Positions 1 through 7,385 of a DNA stretch of 34,495 nucleotides are shown in pieces. Made by a program: the position numbers and the translations under genes. The stretch covers positions 1 to 34,495 of the forward strand of contig JAUSLQ010000140.1 in assembly GCA_030645675.1 (NCBI GenBank), read 5' to 3'. The notes beneath the pieces were generated by a model that ran no database searches, was not told where the DNA came from, and worked only from the letters and a program-made list of their open reading frames with translations. This DNA is from Actinomycetota bacterium (GTDB taxonomy: Bacteria; Actinomycetota; Acidimicrobiia; Acidimicrobiales; Ilumatobacteraceae). Numbering within the stretch: the first letter of the stretch is position 1; every line of letters starts with the position of its first letter.

Positions 1-275
1 CCGAAGGTGTATTGAGGAAGGCTGTCCCTAGTACGAGAGGACCGGGACGGACGGAGCTCTGGTGTGTCTGTTGTCCTGCCAAGGGCATGGCAGATTAGCT
101 ACCTCCGGAAGGGATAACTGCTGAAAGCATCTAAGTAGGAAACCCGTTCCAAGATGAGTACACCCATGCGGTTAACGCAGTAAGGCCCGTGACGAGACCA
201 TCACGTTGATAGGCCGGAGGTGTAAGTGTGGTAACACACTTAGCCGACCGGTACTACTCGGCCGAGGGCTTGGAT
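1..275 (+). rRNA. rrl: 23S ribosomal RNA, 3' end (partial)
   Basis: This is the last part of domain VI of 23S rRNA; the gene begins outside the window. The universal sarcin-ricin loop (AGTACGAGAGGACC, 30-43), which elongation factors bind, is present. The conserved 3' segment with GATAGGCCGGAGGTGTAAG near 209-227 and CCGGTACTACTCGGCCGAGG near 248-267 follows. The exact 3' end is estimated from E. coli 23S, which ends shortly after the equivalent GAGGCTT. Confidence 0.97.
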
Positions 276-367
276 TTACAATCGCTCGTGCTTGCTCTGG
301 AGTCCTTGGAGGGCTGCCTCCCTGTTCCCATCGGGAAGGGGTTGGCGCATCCTTGACAACAACAGAT
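276..367 (+). other. 23S-5S internal transcribed spacer
   Basis: A short spacer between mature 23S and 5S rRNA. It contains a small hairpin (TTCCC 325-329 with GGGAA 333-337, extended by CCC/GGG) that may help RNase processing. No tRNA is visible in it. Confidence 0.7.
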
Positions 368-484
<117 letters not shown>

Positions 485-491
485 TTCTACA

Positions 492-532
492 GCTTGACGC
501 CCATGTCCTTCACTGCGACATGGGCGTCGAGC
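492..532 (+). terminator. rRNA operon terminator hairpin 1
   Basis: The arms GACGCCCATGTC (496-507) and GACATGGGCGTC (517-528) pair perfectly around a 9-nt loop. The stem extends outward to 492/532 with one G-U pair, giving 16 pairs. It lies 7 nt after 5S and is followed by GCATTTTG, a short T-run. It is very likely the first of two tandem terminators. Confidence 0.8.
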
Positions 533-550
533 GCATTTTGGCAACTTGTT

Positions 551-576
551 GAAGAACGCCCTTCGGGGCGTTCTTC
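551..576 (+). terminator. rRNA operon terminator hairpin 2
   Basis: An 11-bp perfect stem, GAAGAACGCCC (551-561) with GGGCGTTCTTC (566-576), closed by a stable TTCG tetraloop. TTTT follows at 581-584. This is a canonical intrinsic terminator backing up the hairpin at 492-532. Confidence 0.88.
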
Positions 577-600
577 GTCGTTTTCGGCCCGTGTCGCTCG

Positions 601-606
601 TAGGCT
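601..606 (+). promoter_or_regulatory. -10 element (TAGGCT) of the TPR gene, leaderless type
   Basis: TAGGCT lies 9 nt before the ATG at 616, with no Shine-Dalgarno sequence between. This predicts transcription starting at or within a few bases of the start codon. No clear -35 box is seen. Inferred from spacing only. Confidence 0.5.
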
Positions 607-615
607 TGAACCCCT

Positions 616-2340
616 ATGTCGAACGAGTCCCGCCGCCCCGCATCCTCCACATCGGGTCGCCCTGCGCGCCCAGCGCGCCCGGCGGGTGGTACGGGTCGTG
701 CCGTCGGCGGCGCTGGCAGTGCTGCCGGCGGGCGGGGCACCGGCGGGCGGAGTACGGGCGGGCCGCGGGGCGCCGAGGGTCATCGTGGCGCAGGCAGCGG
801 TGGTCGCTCCGCGAGCGGCTCGGCGCGCCCTGCACGGCCGGCACGCGACGGTGACGAACGTCCTTCACGCTCCTACGGAGGCGCCGGGCGCAGCACGGGC
901 GGTCGCCCCGGCGGCGACGGCGAGCGATCCTCCCGTTCCTACGGTGCTGCCGCTGGTCGCAGCGGGGCGCCCGCTGGGTCGGGTCGTAGTGGCCCACCTC
1001 GTGGCTCGTCCGCTGCCCGCGGCGACTTCCGGCGGCCCGAGGGCGAGGGCGACAGCCGGCCGCGCTACGGCGCTGCCGGCGAGGGTGCGCGCAACGGAGG
1101 CGACGCACGTCGGGGCGTGGGTGAGGGGAGCGAGGGGAGGTCACGATACGGGGCCGGTGCGCCGCGCTCGGCCGCTGGTCGGCCCGGTGCTGGTCGGCCC
1201 GGTGCTGGTCGTTCGGGTGCTCCCTCGGATCGCGGGCCGCGGCCGGCGGGCCGTTCGGGCGAGCGCCGACGCGATCCCCGCGAAGACTCCGGTGTCGATC
1301 GCCCGGCTCGTGGTCCCCGTCCAGAAGGCCGTGTCGAGCGTGGCCCGCGCCCCGATGGTGGCGAGCGTGGTGGCCGTGTCGAGCGTGGCCCGCGCCCCGA
1401 TGGTGGCCGGCCCGATCGTGGTGGCCGGCCCGACCGCGGCGATCGGCCGCAGTCGCGTGGCCCCCGGCCCGGAGGCGACCGGCAGGACCGTGTGGCGCCG
1501 CGCCGCGTCGCCAAGCCACTGACCGCAGCAGAGCAGCGGTCGATGGCGGTCAAGGCCACACGGCCGCCGCGCGAGCCGCGTGAGGCGACTGCGCCGCCGC
1601 CGTGGGAGCGCGAGGAATGGATCGACGAGGGCTCGATGCGCGAAGCCGCGACCGGCGCGGCGAGGAGGGCAGCGTCCACGGATGCGCCGCCGACGAGGAA
1701 GCGATCGTCCGAGCTTGCCCCGGAAGTGGCAGAAGAACTGTCGAAGGTGGCCGCCGCCAGCCGCCAGACCCGGTATCAGGAGCGTCTCACGTCTGCTGCC
1801 GAAGCGCTGGACCGTGGCCGTTTCGCCGATGCGCGGCGGATGGTGCAGCCGGTGATCCGCGATCTGCCCGACATGGCGTTCGGCCATGAGATCGCCGGGC
1901 TGGCCCTGTACCGCCTGGGCCAGTGGCGCAAGGCCGCCGCCGAGCTGGAGATCGCCCGGCAGCTGGATGCCTCGCTGAACCACCATGCCGTGCTAGCGGA
2001 TTGCTACCGCGCTTTGCGCCGGTACACCGAGGTGGACCAGCTGTGGGTGGAGCTGCGCGACGCGTCGCCGTCACCTGCGCTGGTGGCCGAGGGTCGCATC
2101 GTGGCCGCCGGGGCGCTCGCCGATCGTGGCGACCTGGCCGGTGCGTTGAAGCTGATGGCCAAGGCGCTGGAGGTGCCCAAGAAGGTGCGCGACCATCACC
2201 TTCGTCAGTGGTACGTGGTGGCCGACCTGTTCGACCGGTCGGGCGACGTGGTGAAGGCCCGGCGCTACTTCTCGCTGGTGCAAGAACACGACCGCGAGTT
2301 CGCCGATGTCGCTGATCGGCTGCGTTCTCTCGGCCGCTGA
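616..2340 (+). CDS. TPR-repeat protein with long Arg/Gly-rich disordered N-terminus
   Basis: 574 aa in two parts. Residues 1 to about 330 are low complexity, dominated by Gly, Arg, Pro, Ser, Ala and Asp, with repeated GR, RGG-like, GRPGA and RGPRPDGG motifs; this should be disordered and strongly basic. Residues from about 375 to 574 are helical and fit tetratricopeptide repeats (for example FADARRMVQPVIRDLPDMAF and YRLGQWRKAAAELEIARQL), a protein-interaction fold. No signal peptide or membrane segment is seen, so it is probably cytoplasmic. In Mycobacterium the equivalent position (Rv1691) also encodes a TPR protein, but as I recall without this tail. RGG-like tails in other proteins bind RNA; that role here is inference. 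Partners are unknown. The ATG is chosen because it follows a -10 hexamer. Confidence 0.85.
   Translation: MSNESRRPASSTSGRPARPARPAGGTGRAVGGAGSAAGGRGTGGRSTGGPRGAEGHRGAGSGGRSASGSARPARPARDGDERPSRSYGGAGRSTGGRPGGDGERSSRSYGAAAGRSGAPAGSGRSGPPRGSSAARGDFRRPEGEGDSRPRYGAAGEGARNGGDARRGVGEGSEGRSRYGAGAPRSAAGRPGAGRPGAGRSGAPSDRGPRPAGRSGERRRDPREDSGVDRPARGPRPEGRVERGPRPDGGERGGRVERGPRPDGGRPDRGGRPDRGDRPQSRGPRPGGDRQDRVAPRRVAKPLTAAEQRSMAVKATRPPREPREATAPPPWEREEWIDEGSMREAATGAARRAASTDAPPTRKRSSELAPEVAEELSKVAAASRQTRYQERLTSAAEALDRGRFADARRMVQPVIRDLPDMAFGHEIAGLALYRLGQWRKAAAELEIARQLDASLNHHAVLADCYRALRRYTEVDQLWVELRDASPSPALVAEGRIVAAGALADRGDLAGALKLMAKALEVPKKVRDHHLRQWYVVADLFDRSGDVVKARRYFSLVQEHDREFADVADRLRSLGR
1176..1407 (+). repeat. 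In-frame tandem repeats in the Arg/Gly-rich region
   Basis: A 15-nt unit encoding GRPGA is repeated near 1176-1211. A 45-nt period element follows: the 36-nt block starting at 1327 (GGCCGTGTCGAGCGTGGCCC...) recurs unchanged at 1372-1407. All periods are multiples of three, so the reading frame is kept while the tail expands. Confidence 0.8.
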
Positions 2341-2396
2341 CGTCCCGGCGACGCCCGAGCGGCGGTCGCACCCGAAACCCTGTCACAGCCCTTCCC

Positions 2397-2402
2397 TATG
2401 CT
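2397..2402 (+). promoter_or_regulatory. Possible -10 element (TATGCT) for the SSB-like gene
   Basis: TATGCT lies in the 135-nt gap after the TPR gene and would give a leader of about 65 nt. The leader ends in a good Shine-Dalgarno sequence, AAGGGAG (2464-2470), 5 nt before the ATG at 2476. No convincing -35 box is seen. Confidence 0.4.
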
Positions 2403-2475
2403 GACGGCGACTTCCCCCAAGAGGCATCACCGTCAAGCAGGGCCGGCGCGGCGCGCCCGCCCGAAGGGAGTCATC

Positions 2476-2817
2476 ATGAACGTCGTCGTTCTGCAGGGCG
2501 TGCTCAGCAGCGATCCCGTCAGCCGCCAGTTGGCCTCGGGCAGCACCCTCCTCTCGCTCGAGCTCACCACCCAGGTCGACGGGGCGGCGGCCTCGGTGCC
2601 CGTCGCCTGGTTCGACCCGCCCGCCGAGGTGGGGTGGGCCGCGGGCGAGCAACTGCTGGTCACGGGCAGCGTTCGCCGCCGCTTCTTCCGCAACGGAGGT
2701 CTCACCCAGAGCCGCACCGAGGTGGTCGCCTCGGAGGTGGTGCCGGTGGGCAAGCGCCGTCAGGCCCGCGCTGCACTGGGAAGAGCAGTGGCGGCCGCCG
2801 AAGCCACCACGTGTTGA
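2476..2817 (+). CDS. Short single-stranded DNA-binding (SSB/OB-fold) family protein
   Basis: 113 aa. The pattern is that of the SSB OB-fold: an opening strand NVVVLQGVLSSDPVSRQLASG, a central VPVAWFD strand, then GEQLLVTGSVRRRFFRNGG and SRTEVVASEVV. It lacks the long acidic C-terminal tail by which full SSB recruits partners; its C-terminus is basic, then Ala-rich, ending in TTC. It is therefore more likely an accessory SSB-like protein of the kind common in actinobacteria than the main replication SSB. The start at 2476 is fixed by AAGGGAG 5 nt upstream. An upstream in-frame ATG at 2398 would add an unconserved basic stretch and overlap the probable promoter. Its 3' end faces the aldolase gene 13 nt away. 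Confidence 0.82.
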   Translation: MNVVVLQGVLSSDPVSRQLASGSTLLSLELTTQVDGAAASVPVAWFDPPAEVGWAAGEQLLVTGSVRRRFFRNGGLTQSRTEVVASEVVPVGKRRQARAALGRAVAAAEATTC

Positions 2818-2830
2818 GCGATGGCGGGTG

Positions 2831-3907
2831 TCAGCCCAGCGTGTTCAGGTTGCCGAGCTCGGCGAACGACTGCTCCAGCCGGGCCACGAAGGCAGCCTCT
2901 CCAGCGCGCAGCCACATGCGCGGGTCGTAGTACTTCTTGTTCGGCGAGTCGGGGCCCTTGGGGTTGCCCAGCTGGCCCTGCAGGTAGTCGTGGTGCTCGG
3001 CCTCGTACTGGCGCACCCCGTCCCACAACGCCCACTGCAGGTCGGTGTCGAGGTTCATCTTCACCACGCCGTACGAGATCGCCTCCGAGATCTCCTCGGG
3101 GGTGCTGCCCGAGCCGCCGTGGAACACGAAGTTCACCGGGTTGGCGGCGGTGCCGTGCTTGGCCTGGATGTGCTGCTGCGAAGCCTGCAGGATGGCGGGC
3201 TTCAGCTTCACGTTGCCCGGCTTGTACACGCCGTGCACGTTGCCGAAGGCGGCGGCGACGGTGAACCGGTCGCTGACCGCGCTGAGGCGCTCGTAGGCGT
3301 AGCTGACCTCCTCCGGCTTGCTGTAAAGGTCGCTCTCGTCGGCATCGCTGTTGTCGACGCCGTCTTCCTCGCCGCCGGTGATGCCGAGCTCGATCTCCAG
3401 CAGCATGCCCATCTTCGACATGCGCTCGAGGTAGCGCACGCAGATGTCGAGGTTCTCCTCGATCGGCTCCTCCGACAGGTCGAGCATGTGCGAGCTGTAC
3501 AGCGGGCTGCCGGTGCGCGCGAAGTGGGCCTCGCCGGCGTCGAGGAGGCCGTCGATCCAGCCGAGCTTGTCCTTTGCACAGTGGTCGGTGTGCAGGATGA
3601 CCCGCGCGTTGTACGCCGCGGCCAATGCGTGCACGTGGTGCGCGGCGGCGATGGACCCTGCCACCGCGGCAGCATCGCCCTTCAGCGCCATGCCCTTGCC
3701 TCCCACGAACGCGCCGCCACCATGGGAGAACTGGATGATCACGGGGCTGTTCACCTTCGCCGCGGTCTCCATCACTGCATTCATCGTGTTGCTGCCCGTG
3801 CAGTTGGCCGCCGGCAGGGCGAACCCCCGCTGCTTGGCCATCGCGAACAGTGCGGTCACGGCATCGCCGGTGAGGACGCCGGCAGGAAAATCGGAGTTAG
3901 CAGTCAC
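2831..3907 (-). CDS. fbaA: Fructose-bisphosphate aldolase, class II (E. coli FbaA-like)
   Basis: 358 aa, cytoplasmic. The family cleaves fructose-1,6-bisphosphate to glyceraldehyde-3-phosphate and dihydroxyacetone phosphate, using zinc, in glycolysis and gluconeogenesis. HTDHC at 106-110 supplies the catalytic Asp108 and zinc ligand His109. GGEEDG is at about 178-183. FGNVHGVYKPGN and VFHGGSGS supply His225 and His263. Each is offset by one from E. coli numbering (D109, H110, H226, H264), so the protein is nearly collinear with E. coli FbaA. The C-terminus (YLQGQLGNPKG, NKKYYDPRMWLRAGE) is also E. coli-like and differs from the mycobacterial aldolase as I recall it. The start is GTG at 3907, 7 nt after TACACT. 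It lies 18 nt downstream of the DUF1015 gene on the same strand but appears to have its own promoter. Confidence 0.97.
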   Translation of the reverse strand: MTANSDFPAGVLTGDAVTALFAMAKQRGFALPAANCTGSNTMNAVMETAAKVNSPVIIQFSHGGGAFVGGKGMALKGDAAAVAGSIAAAHHVHALAAAYNARVILHTDHCAKDKLGWIDGLLDAGEAHFARTGSPLYSSHMLDLSEEPIEENLDICVRYLERMSKMGMLLEIELGITGGEEDGVDNSDADESDLYSKPEEVSYAYERLSAVSDRFTVAAAFGNVHGVYKPGNVKLKPAILQASQQHIQAKHGTAANPVNFVFHGGSGSTPEEISEAISYGVVKMNLDTDLQWALWDGVRQYEAEHHDYLQGQLGNPKGPDSPNKKYYDPRMWLRAGEAAFVARLEQSFAELGNLNTLG

Positions 3908-3914
3908 GCACGCG

Positions 3915-3920
3915 AGTGTA
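3915..3920 (-). promoter_or_regulatory. -10 element (TACACT) of fbaA, leaderless type
   Basis: On the minus strand TACACT ends 7 nt before the GTG start of fbaA, with no Shine-Dalgarno sequence. It sits in the 18-nt gap after the DUF1015 stop codon, so the aldolase can be transcribed independently. Confidence 0.55.
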
Positions 3921-3925
3921 ATTGC

Positions 3926-5122
3926 TCACAGGTCCAGCGGCCTAAGTACCAGCCCGGTGCGAAGCTTGGGGGTGAAGAACGTCGACTTCGGCGGCATCAA
4001 CAGCCGCTCGTCGGCGGTGCGCCGGATCTCATCGATGCTGGTGGGGCGGATCAGGACGCCCACCGACGCCTCGCCGTCGGCCAACCGCTGCACCACGTGC
4101 TGCACGCCGTGCTGGTAACTGATGTCGAAGTCGTGATCGCGCAGCGCGTGCTCGAGGTACGCGCCGTCGAGGGCGCGGACCTCGGCGAACACCTCGGGCT
4201 TCGGTGTCAGCCATACGCCGGTTCCGTCGGGTCGCACCATGCACAGCGCGCCGCGGGCCACCACCTCGGCGGAGAACGCCGCCGACACCGTGCCCGCCTC
4301 GGCGAGATCGAACGAGGCCGACAGCACTCCGGCCAGCGCCTTGGCGTCGACACCGTGATAGAGGCGGTGGATCGCATCGATGCTGAGCTGGTCGTCGACC
4401 AGTTCGGCCACGTACGTCAGCGTCAGCTCGGCGGCTGTGCCCGCGCCGTGGGTGGCGCGCACCTCGTCGCGGAATGTGCGGCTGATGGCATAGCGATGGT
4501 GGCCATCGGCGATCAGCACCGGGCTGGCGCCGACGGCGGCCGCGATTGCCGCAACTCGCTGCGGCTGCGACACGCGCTCGACGGTGTGCACCACGCCCTG
4601 CTCGTCGGTGCACGTGCCCACCGGCTCGGCCGGCTCGCGCAGCAGGTCGGTGAGGCCGGCAGTGAGCGACAGGCCCCACACTGGCGACAGGTTCGTGCCG
4701 GTGCTGCGGGTGAGATCGAGGCGGTCCGTCTTCGCCTTCGGGGTCGTGCGCTCGTGGGGCAGCACGCCCGGCGCGCCCTCGTCGACCACCTCGAGGCCTC
4801 CCAACACGCCGACGGTTTCGCGGATGGCGCCCGACTCGTCGGTGAAACGCATGCGGTAGAGGGTGAACGTGGCCTGCCCGTCGCGAACGAGCGCGCCCTC
4901 GGCCTGCCAAGCCTTCAGCCGGTCGGCCGCAGCCTGGTAGCGCCGCGGCCCGTCGGCCTCGCGGGGCACGTCGACGGCGACGATGTTGCGCGGGTGGCGG
5001 GCCAGCAGCGCGTCGACATCGGCGTCGCTGAGCACGTCGTAGGGCGGCGCGGCGACATCGTCGAGCGGGAGGGTGCGGGAGTAGCGGAGGGCGGCGAAGG
5101 GTTCGAATCGGGGCACCTGCAC
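3926..5122 (-). CDS. DUF1015 family protein
   Basis: 398 aa from the chosen GTG. The N-terminus VPRFEPFAALRYSRTLPLDDVAAPPYDV is the conserved opening of DUF1015 (COG4198), a widespread family without a firmly established role. The middle carries the conserved ADGHHRYAIS motif (encoded near 4482-4510). A DGHHRY-type motif recalls the ParB/sulfiredoxin fold, but equating the two is inference. No membrane segment or signal peptide is seen. The start GTG at 5122 is favoured by AGGTGG six nt upstream and by beginning right before the conserved PF.ALRY block. A longer frame to 5332 exists but would overlap the divergent HAD gene by 176 nt with unconserved sequence. The 34-nt gap to the HAD gene must hold both start regions. 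Confidence 0.88.
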   Translation of the reverse strand: MQVPRFEPFAALRYSRTLPLDDVAAPPYDVLSDADVDALLARHPRNIVAVDVPREADGPRRYQAAADRLKAWQAEGALVRDGQATFTLYRMRFTDESGAIRETVGVLGGLEVVDEGAPGVLPHERTTPKAKTDRLDLTRSTGTNLSPVWGLSLTAGLTDLLREPAEPVGTCTDEQGVVHTVERVSQPQRVAAIAAAVGASPVLIADGHHRYAISRTFRDEVRATHGAGTAAELTLTYVAELVDDQLSIDAIHRLYHGVDAKALAGVLSASFDLAEAGTVSAAFSAEVVARGALCMVRPDGTGVWLTPKPEVFAEVRALDGAYLEHALRDHDFDISYQHGVQHVVQRLADGEASVGVLIRPTSIDEIRRTADERLLMPPKSTFFTPKLRTGLVLRPLDL

Positions 5123-5156
5123 AGGTTGCCACCTGCCGTGCCAACATGGCCAGACC

Positions 5157-6029
5157 ATGAACGACGGCGACAACACACCAGGCGCGGCACACGACAACAA
5201 GAGCGGGGCGCCGGCCGGTGGTTCGCCGGCCGTCGGTTCGGCAACGAGCGATGGGCCGGCCGTCGTGCTCTGCGACCTCGACGGGGTGGTGTGGCTGGCC
5301 CACCAACCGATCCCCGGTTCAGTCGAAGCCATCGCGCGCCTACGCGCCCACGGTCACCGGGTGCTGTTCGTCACCAACAACTCGGCGGCGCGGGTGGAGC
5401 AGCAGGAGGCCGCACTGGCGGCCATCGGCATCCCGGCGGTGGGCGACGTGCTGACGTCGGCGATGGCAGGAGCGCTGCTGCTGCAACCCGGCGAGACGGC
5501 ACTCGTGTGCGCGGGTGAGGGCGTGCGCCAGGCGCTGACCGCACGCGGCGTGGTCATGTGCGACGACGGCGACGCCGACGCCGTGATCGTCGGCCTGCAC
5601 CGCACGTTCGACTACAACGGATTGGCGCGGGCGGCGCGCGCAGTGCACCGCGGTGCCCGGCTGATCGGCACCAACGACGATGCCACCTTCCCCACTCCCG
5701 ATGGGCCGATCCCCGGCGGCGGTTCCATCCTCGCGGCGGTGGAGACTGCGTCGGGATGCGCGGCGGTGGTCGCCGGCAAGCCGTTCGAGCCGATGGCCGA
5801 GTTGGTGCGCGCGGAGGTGGGTGCTGCGGCGGCGCAGAGGGCCGTGATGGTGGGCGACCGGCCCAGCACCGACGGCCGCTTCGCCCGCACGCTGGGTTGC
5901 CGGTACGCCCACGTGTGGAGTGGTGTCACTCCACGAGGCAGCGTGGTCGACCCGGCGCCCGACCTCACGGCCGACGACCTGGCAGCCGTGGTGCAGGCGC
6001 TTGTTACCGACGGGTACTTCGGGCGATAA
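5157..6029 (+). CDS. HAD-superfamily subclass IIA phosphatase
   Basis: 290 aa, cytoplasmic. All HAD-IIA motifs are present: motif I DLDGVVW with nucleophile Asp40 and Asp42; motif II VTNNSA at 72-77; motif III Lys208 in AGKPFEPM; motif IV GDRPSTDG with Asp234 and Asp239. The large C2 cap lies between motifs II and III, as in NagD, 4-nitrophenylphosphatase and 2-phosphoglycolate phosphatase relatives. The family dephosphorylates small sugar or organic phosphates; the substrate cannot be read from sequence. The position matches Rv1692 of Mycobacterium. The first 33 residues are Gly/Ala/Asp-rich and probably disordered. The gene is divergent from DUF1015 and ends 9 nt before the phasin-like gene. 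Confidence 0.93.
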   Translation: MNDGDNTPGAAHDNKSGAPAGGSPAVGSATSDGPAVVLCDLDGVVWLAHQPIPGSVEAIARLRAHGHRVLFVTNNSAARVEQQEAALAAIGIPAVGDVLTSAMAGALLLQPGETALVCAGEGVRQALTARGVVMCDDGDADAVIVGLHRTFDYNGLARAARAVHRGARLIGTNDDATFPTPDGPIPGGGSILAAVETASGCAAVVAGKPFEPMAELVRAEVGAAAAQRAVMVGDRPSTDGRFARTLGCRYAHVWSGVTPRGSVVDPAPDLTADDLAAVVQALVTDGYFGR

Positions 6030-6032
6030 GCT
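6004..6032 (+). promoter_or_regulatory. Promoter of the phasin-like gene, leaderless type
   Basis: TTACCG (6004-6009), a 17-nt spacer and TAAGCT (6027-6032) precede the ATG at 6039 by exactly 6 nt, so the predicted first base of the RNA is the A of ATG. It overlaps the end of the HAD gene. It is the best promoter candidate in the window because a plausible -35 is correctly spaced. Confidence 0.6.
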
Positions 6033-6038
6033 ACACGT

Positions 6039-6623
6039 ATGTCTGGAAACCCTCTTCTGAAGCGCCTGCTCGATGCCGGAATGCAGTTCACCGAGATGTC
6101 GCAGGAGCAAGCCGAAAAGCTGGTGAAGGAGTTCGTCAAGACCGGCCAGGCCCGCCGCAAGGACAGCGAGCAGATGGTGCAGCAGCTGGTCGAGCGTGGT
6201 CGCACAGCGACCGAACAGGTCGTCTCCACCGTGCAGGCCGAACTGAACAAGCAGCTCAGCAAGTTCGCCGGACGCCTCGATGACATCGAGGGTCGGGTGG
6301 AGGATCTGGCGCAGCGCGTCGGGCTCGCCAAGAAGACCGTGAAGACGCCGGTGAAGAAGGCCTCCGCCACGAAGTCGGCTCCGGCCACGACCGCCAGCGC
6401 CGCACCGGCAGCGGCCAAGAAGGTTGCGCCGGTGGAGAAGGTTGCGCCGGTGAAGAAGGCCGCGGTGAAGAAGGCTCCGGCCAAGAAGGCTCCGGCCAAG
6501 AAGGCTGCTCCGGCCAAGAAGGCTGCTCCGGCCAAGAAGGTTGCCCCGGTGAAGAAGGCCGCCACCACGCAGGCGCCCGCGAAGAAGGCGGCGGTGAAGA
6601 AGGCTGCTGCCCAGCAGGCCTGA
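6039..6623 (+). CDS. Phasin-like coiled-coil protein with Lys/Ala/Pro-rich H1-like tail
   Basis: 194 aa. Residues 1 to about 90 are amphipathic helix (EQAEKLVKEFVKTGQARRKD through QLSKFAGRLDDIEGRVEDLA), as in phasin/PhaF-type granule proteins and related coiled-coil proteins. Residues from about 97 to the end are almost only Lys, Ala, Pro and Val in PAKKAAPAKK-type repeats, resembling eukaryotic histone H1 and the tails of bacterial PhaF or HupB-like proteins, which bind DNA non-specifically. A link between a granule or membrane surface and the nucleoid is possible but unproven. A small protein also sits at this place (Rv1693) in Mycobacterium, apparently unrelated. The ATG is set by a promoter ending 6 nt upstream. 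tlyA begins 3 nt after the stop. Confidence 0.82.
   Translation: MSGNPLLKRLLDAGMQFTEMSQEQAEKLVKEFVKTGQARRKDSEQMVQQLVERGRTATEQVVSTVQAELNKQLSKFAGRLDDIEGRVEDLAQRVGLAKKTVKTPVKKASATKSAPATTASAAPAAAKKVAPVEKVAPVKKAAVKKAPAKKAPAKKAAPAKKAAPAKKVAPVKKAATTQAPAKKAAVKKAAAQQA
6471..6536 (+). repeat. Tandem 15/18-nt repeats encoding the KKAPA/KKAAPA tail
   Basis: Two exact copies of AAGGCTCCGGCCAAG (6471-6485, 6486-6500) are followed by two exact copies of AAGGCTGCTCCGGCCAAG (6501-6518, 6519-6536). Exact identity at DNA level, not only protein level, points to recent slippage or duplication in frame. Confidence 0.9.
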
Positions 6624-6626
6624 GCA

Positions 6627-7385
6627 GTGTCGAGACGTCAGCGTCTCGACGCCGAACTCGTCCGCCGGCAGCTGGTGCAGAGCCGTACCGACGCGGGCAA
6701 GGCCATCGACGAACGGAGGGTGCTGGTGAACGGGGCGCTCGCCGACAAGGCATCGCGGCAGGTGCATGCAGGTGATGCGATCGTGCTCACCGGCGATCCG
6801 CCGCGCTTCGTCAGCCGTGGCGGCGAGAAGCTGGACGCCGCGCTGGCCGCGTTCGGGATCGACGTCGCAGGCCTGCGTGTGCTGGATGCCGGCGCCAGCA
6901 CCGGCGGTTTCACCGACTGCCTGCTGCAGCGCGCCGCCGGCCATGTGGTGGCGCTCGACGTCGGTCACGGGCAGCTGCACCCGCGCATCCGTGGCGACCA
7001 GCGGGTGACGGTCATCGAGCGGTTCCACATCCGCGATGTCCAGCCCGAGGCCATCGGCGGTCGTGTCCGGCTGGTCACCGCCGACCTGTCGTTCATCTCC
7101 ATCGTCCGTGTGCTGGATGCGCTGATCCGCGTGTGCGAGCCGGGTGGCGTGCTGGTGCTGCTGGTGAAGCCGCAGTTCGAGGCCGGCAAGGTGGAGGTGG
7201 CCAGGGGTCACGGGGTGATCACCGACGCCGCGATCCACGACCGCGTTCGCGACGAGGTGCACGCCGCGCTGGTCGAGCGCGGCTGCGATGTTCGTGGCTG
7301 GATCGAATCGCCGATCACCGGTGGCGAGGGCAATCGGGAATTCCTTGTGTACGCCACCACGCAGCGGTCAGGATTCCCCGAGTGA
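6627..7385 (+). CDS. tlyA: TlyA family rRNA 2'-O-methyltransferase
   Basis: 252 aa. The N-terminal S4 RNA-binding domain (about 1-60: RLDAELVRRQLVQSRTDAGK, RRVLVNG) is joined to an FtsJ/RrmJ-type SAM-dependent methyltransferase domain. The latter shows VLDAGASTGGFTDCLLQ (SAM loop), LVTADLSFIS and LVKPQFEAG. In mycobacteria TlyA methylates 16S and 23S rRNA 2'-hydroxyls, and its loss gives capreomycin resistance. The start is GTG at 6627, 3 nt after the preceding stop, so translation is probably coupled. The end overlaps nadK by 4 nt (GTGA). The position matches Rv1694. Confidence 0.95.
   Translation: MSRRQRLDAELVRRQLVQSRTDAGKAIDERRVLVNGALADKASRQVHAGDAIVLTGDPPRFVSRGGEKLDAALAAFGIDVAGLRVLDAGASTGGFTDCLLQRAAGHVVALDVGHGQLHPRIRGDQRVTVIERFHIRDVQPEAIGGRVRLVTADLSFISIVRVLDALIRVCEPGGVLVLLVKPQFEAGKVEVARGHGVITDAAIHDRVRDEVHAALVERGCDVRGWIESPITGGEGNREFLVYATTQRSGFPE

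Noticed and set aside
276-367. tRNA in the rRNA spacer
   Set aside because: The spacer is too short, and no T-loop or anticodon arm pattern is seen.
494-1522. Alternative frames over the Arg/Gly-rich TPR region on both strands
   Set aside because: High GC suppresses stops in all frames. Only the 616 frame runs into conserved TPR sequence; the 494 frame starts inside a terminator hairpin.
2828-5518. Very long plus-strand open frame (896 codons) across the aldolase and DUF1015 genes
   Set aside because: It is antisense to two clearly conserved minus-strand proteins. Its His/Val/Gln/Arg/Gly-rich composition is typical of the mirror frame of GC-rich genes, and no family is recognisable.
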